Shown here one piece after another: positions 60,078 through 64,000 of a DNA stretch of 64,000 nucleotides. Origin of the DNA: Ophioderma brevispina (Eukaryota > Echinodermata > Ophiuroidea > Amphilepidida > Ophiodermatidae); assembly GCA_023653785.1 (NCBI GenBank), contig JAMKCH010041379.1, forward strand, positions 1 through 64,000, given 5' to 3'. The number at the start of each line of letters is the position of its first letter. The first letter of the stretch is position 1. The notes beneath the pieces are model-generated. The model was not told where the DNA came from. It searched no databases and saw only the letters and a list, made by a program, of their open reading frames with translations. The translations under genes were made by a program, and so were the position numbers.

Positions 60078-62559
60078 AAATGGATTTATTCATTTTCTGT
60101 ATAAAGTTTCCCAATAACACTTTTAGATTGATAATAAAATACTTTGTCAAAACAATTGAAACAAACAGTACATAGGACTAAAAATGCTGTAGCTTGTCTA
60201 TAAATAAAAGAGTATTTAACAAATACATAATGCGCGGAAAAAGACTGTAACCGATCTCACCGATCCATCCACGTGAAAAAAATTATGGTATGAATTTTCT
60301 GTTCCCCGAAATCCAATATATAGCTAAGTCAATTCGATAGCATGTAACGGTTACTATCACTTGGAGAGAGATAACCGTAACTTTACTTGAGACGACATGC
60401 TGGAACCTGCTCATGGTTACTATGTAATTACTTACTGCATAAATCATATCTGACGCATAAACCTGTTGTCCAATTTTCCTTATTTTAACTGCCCTTATTT
60501 TCATAGATCTTTAAAACTTATTGAACCTACTGGCTCAAAAAATTGCAACTATTCATCACTTGAGTGATTTAACATTAGCATGATTCGATTTCTTCAATTT
60601 CCTCCCTCTCGCCTCTATTCATCTTTTTCTATCAGACTCGGTCTATCTGTCCTAGTGGGTCTGGTCTGTCCTGTCTATCTATCTGTTTTGTCTGTTTTCT
60701 CTCCTGTTTACTCGTTTACTCTTTGCTGTCCTCATATCGGTCAGTCTATCTTCTGTCAGTTTTCCCAGTGCTAACCACAGTAGAAAACCGTATTCCAATA
60801 TGAACGTCCGCCACCAGACATGTTGGTGGACAGTATGCAGTACATCCAGGACTACAATACATTATTAGCTTTCAATCGATTCATGTTTAGAGGGGTTGCA
60901 CAGGGATCAGTGACAGGTGAATGTATTTGTATACGTGAATGCGTCTATCTTGTCCACCAACATACGGCTATTGAATACGGGTCTATACTTGTTGCCTTCA
61001 TTTCTTCTTATGCATTTTATTCCGTCATTGCATGCGTTTTTCTTCTGCTGTTCATCTTGTGTTCTATTTCAACAAGAGCAAGACAAAAAATGATACTGGC
61101 GTTGAACTGTCTGTATACTCGGTCAGATCGTTTTTCCATTCATCCCTTTATTTTTATATCCCACCCACCTATCACCCACAGACATCCACCACCCACCCAC
61201 GTTCTACCTACAATTCACTACGAAATCACCGCACCCTGCATAAGCTATTTACCTGCCCGCCTACTACCATTCCCACCTACAAATCAATACTTTCTCAAAA
61301 TTCTCCCATCTCTTAATCAAATTATCATCAATCAAAGGATTTTTAAATGACCTTTAAATAAAATATTGACCCACTTAGGTAGAATTCCTAGCAATAAAAA
61401 AAGATTCAAGCTAATAATCTTATATGCGTTTCTTGCGTCTTCCGCAGTTGGACATTTTTTCCAAAACGAACAGAACTATATAAAAATATGTTGAAAGATA
61501 AGTTTGAATAGTTGAAAAAGAGATTAAGCTTGTTGACCGTATGCAAGATAGTAAAATATCGAGGTCATATTCAGTGCCTCAAGTGGTAATAAGCAAACGT
61601 GAATGTAATGCTAGCCCAAGTTTCCCGAAAATCCGGTAAGAATCTCGACGCTGGGTAAATGTAAGGTTTTATGGGTATTGAGCACATTCCGTACATAAAA
61701 TCAACTAATGTGAGCTCAGAGAGTGGGGAAAAGAGCGCGAATGAAGGGACCTGCGCCAGTAAAGGAGGGAGCTTGTACTAGCGAGGGACGTAGAGAGGAG
61801 AGTGATAGAGATCAAAGAAGAGACAAGGACGAAATAGCAAAGCGAAGAGGAGAAAGGGAAAGAAGAAACGAAGTGGATTTGAGGAATATAAATTGAGAGA
61901 AGTGATGATATAACGCGCCAAACACGCACACATTCACGGACGGTACGCAATATCTGTGTTAATGGTTTTTAATATCCGTATTATTTAATTAGTTTTAAAC
62001 GAAACTGACCTTCAACGTGTAATGTTTCCTTAATAACTGAATTAATGGTATTGGGATGGAATGCACCCTACCTTATATAGGATAATGTCAAGCGGTTCTT
62101 TTACGGTTAATTTGTGACTGCAGGTCGGTTCGTAACCTGTTTTTACGATCATGCTGATATATATAATCTGGCAAACCCAAAAGTCGATCAACATCGTGAC
62201 TTTTTTTTAAATTTACAGGCTGGAGACTGAGACATATTAATTGCTCCTCAGAATGCAAGCGGCATGAGAAATGCCCCCGTTCATATAAGGCTTTTCGATT
62301 ATTGTACTTATAAAATTAATTTCAATAATCGTTAATTCGATAGAATGATCGATCATCTCTCTCTTGATAAAAATAAATGATGTGAATGCTTCCAGGTCCT
62401 TTGCAGTAAAATGTTTTCAATATGTGACGTTTATAGGTGTTCGTTGTCTTTTCTTTTCAAGCGTTCATATGCCAACCCTAACAGTGATCACAGAACCCGA
62501 TTTTACAGAACATGTGAAAATTATCACACAATGGCAAATTAAAACAAAAAAATAAAGCA

Positions 62560-62945
62560 TGCTTCTTCTATCGTGTCCAAACACTGTGGTTCCTTTCTCA
62601 AATATGATGGGCCTTAACTTTCCGCAAGGTCCTTGTTTGTGCATTTTTTGCTCCAACAGTGGGCAAACCAAGATATGTTCCATTTTCTGTGCTGCGTTCC
62701 ACAACCACAGTTAGTAAGTTCCTGGATCGCTTCAGGTAGCCCCACTTTTGCAAGAAACCTTAGATCGGCCATTCTGGTTCTCAATATGTTGAGGCATCTC
62801 CATTCAACCCGCGAGGAGTCCGCTCCAGGTGGGAGATGCTCACCAGGTTCAATGCCAATAGATGTTACTTGGTTGATGGCAAGTCTTTCTTTCCACAAGG
62901 CGACTCTCTTGAGCTCCTCAAAAATAAAGCATGATATCATTTTAA
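62560..62945 (-). mobile_element. Non-LTR retrotransposon ORF2 C-terminal tail (unit 2)
   Basis: On the minus strand a frame gives EHLPPGADSSRVEWRCLNIL, then RTRMADL and LTNCGCGTQH. The adjacent frame gives AQKMEHILVCPLLEQK. Together they show the W-x-x-LN-x-LRT block and a CxCG...HIL-x-C zinc-knuckle tail of a non-LTR protein. One frameshift separates them. A 20-base-plus T tract and a G run (about 62947-62984) lie on the upstream side and are specific to this copy. Confidence 0.72.
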
Positions 62946-63025
62946 TTTTTTTTTTTTTTTTTTTTTCAATGGGGGGGGGGGGGTAGAAATCAACATTAGG
63001 TGATTTTTTGCTCATTTATCGAGAC

Positions 63026-64000
63026 TTTTTAAACTTTCTAAATTGCAACTAATTTAGGATAGTTCCTAAAAAAATATACATTTTTTAAAAGTATGGTTAA
63101 TAAGATTTTATACCTTCATATCCGCTTTTAAATAGCGCTCTCGAAATTACCATAACACATTACTGTACAAAACTGCAAATACTAAATACTAAAAATTGTC
63201 AAAACCATCAAAGAAATGTCTACTTTCAGAGAAAAGAGTGTTATGTTGTATTGTCATCGTATCTTTGACCCCAAAGTTGGAAATTTACCCAGAGTTTAAA
63301 GAGGGTAAAATAAATATTATTTATGTGTGTGTGTGGGGGGGGGGTATAGGTGTCTTATGTGCAGTTATATGTGATGCAGGTTTCAAGAGCCCTTTTATAC
63401 AGAAAATGGCTTTTGGGGGAATGAAATCCCTTTGGTACAAAGCAGTACTAGGGCACTTAAGTGTGCATTGAATTGAGAAAGTTGCGACTTGATGAAAATT
63501 GCGACTTGAGTATTTCAAAATGAAAATAAATGAGTGCTACTCTTAAAAAGAGTGCACTGCAACTCTTATGAGGGTACTACAACTCTTAAAAAGAGTGCAC
63601 TGCATGAAATTATTTCACCTTCATTTTTTTAGGCTGCTTATTGACTGGGTAGAATCCTGTTGTTAATAATTCAAACAAAAATGTAATTGGCAATCGTGTA
63701 TTTATTGCGCATACATTACATACACTTTCTCTCTTTTACAGTAAATAACATTAGCATTTTGCATTTCGTACCCAATAAAGCCCCTGCTGTTTTAAGGTAC
63801 GTATTGCATTCGTGGAGACCTTGAATTTCTGCTTTTCCATGTATTTTTAATGATTAATAACATTCTTGGTATGCAATTTGAATTACTTGCTGTAACTTAA
63901 GTATACGAAATGACCTTGTACACGTGGAGCAAGGTAGATTCTCGTACAATCGATGTGATACTGTCTAAGGAATCGGGGGATTCTTTGATCGATTCACATT
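63026..64000. other. Non-coding sequence with short direct repeat
   Basis: No gene recognised. The phrase ACTCTTAAAAAGAGTGCACT occurs at about 63538-63558 and again at about 63582-63602, around a CAACTCTTATGAGGGTACTA linker. Each phrase contains the hairpin ACTCTTAAAAAGAGT. A TG and G run lies at about 63322-63345. Confidence 0.6.

Larger units (their letters stand above)
56104..63025. repeat. Tandem duplication, unit 2 (about 6.92 kb, with 1.09-kb insertion)
   Basis: Direct repeat of 50264-56103. Subtracting the 1,087-bp insertion at 56212-57298 leaves about 5.83 kb, the same length as unit 1. Corresponding blocks keep the same order. Differences from unit 1 are dominated by one-base insertions and deletions scattered throughout. 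A longer open frame at 60820-61350 exists only because of such indels; the same sequence in unit 1 is closed, so it is not called. Confidence 0.92.

Noticed and set aside
60820..61350. 176-codon plus-strand open frame with a hydrophobic stretch
   Set aside because: The homologous sequence in unit 1 is closed in all frames, so the length depends on indels between copies.

Overview
The window looks like non-coding, repeat-saturated DNA from an animal. The base composition is strongly AT-rich, there are no dense gene arrays or operons, and coding signal appears only as short exons or decayed pieces. Retrotransposons typical of animal genomes are present (RTE-like, CR1/Jockey-like and Penelope-like). 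The one host gene recognised, an intron-split rhodopsin-family receptor resembling kisspeptin receptors, points to a marine invertebrate, most likely a deuterostome such as an echinoderm, hemichordate or cephalochordate. That placement is inference from gene family and repeat style; no marker gene in the window settles it.

Layout. 1-19 kb is mainly unique AT-rich sequence. It contains an ACGCGT-containing tandem array (1.33-1.54 kb), two small hairpin elements (6.9 and 8.5 kb) and a 1.15-kb foldback element (11.06-12.21 kb). 18.7-19.8 kb carries TA and CA microsatellites around the 3' end of a Penelope-like retroelement. 20.5-27.1 kb holds a G-rich tract, a foldback, and on the minus strand at least three exon-sized blocks of a receptor gene: TM3-TM4 at 26.9-27.06 kb, TM4-TM6 at 22.2-22.57 kb, and TM7 with tail at 21.8-22.13 kb. 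Between them lie a palindromic element and an RTE-like endonuclease fragment. 27.3-34.7 kb contains a solo foldback arm, a 1.5-kb foldback with arms of about 0.5 kb, a CR1-like reverse-transcriptase remnant, and a 1.1-kb Tc1/mariner-style element flanked by TA. 34.7-41.9 kb is mostly unrecognised sequence with microsatellites. 41.9-48.6 kb contains two facing copies of one RTE-like family sharing a 3' untranslated region, one of them interrupted by a better-preserved CR1/Jockey-like element.

50.26-63.03 kb is a direct tandem duplication of about 5.83 kb. Both copies carry the same two nested palindromic elements and the same reverse-transcriptase tail. Only the second copy contains a 1,087-bp insertion built from more than twenty ACGCGT-centred palindromic boxes. 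It has terminal inverted repeats and a 7-bp flanking duplication, and the first copy shows the matching empty site. This is the most unusual object in the window.

The elements do not form a pathway. What connects them is a history of repeated insertion by elements that are palindromic or carry inverted ends. The two duplicate copies differ largely by single-base insertions and deletions, and the TM4-TM6 receptor block is broken by the same kind of change. Uncorrected long-read errors are therefore a serious alternative to true decay.
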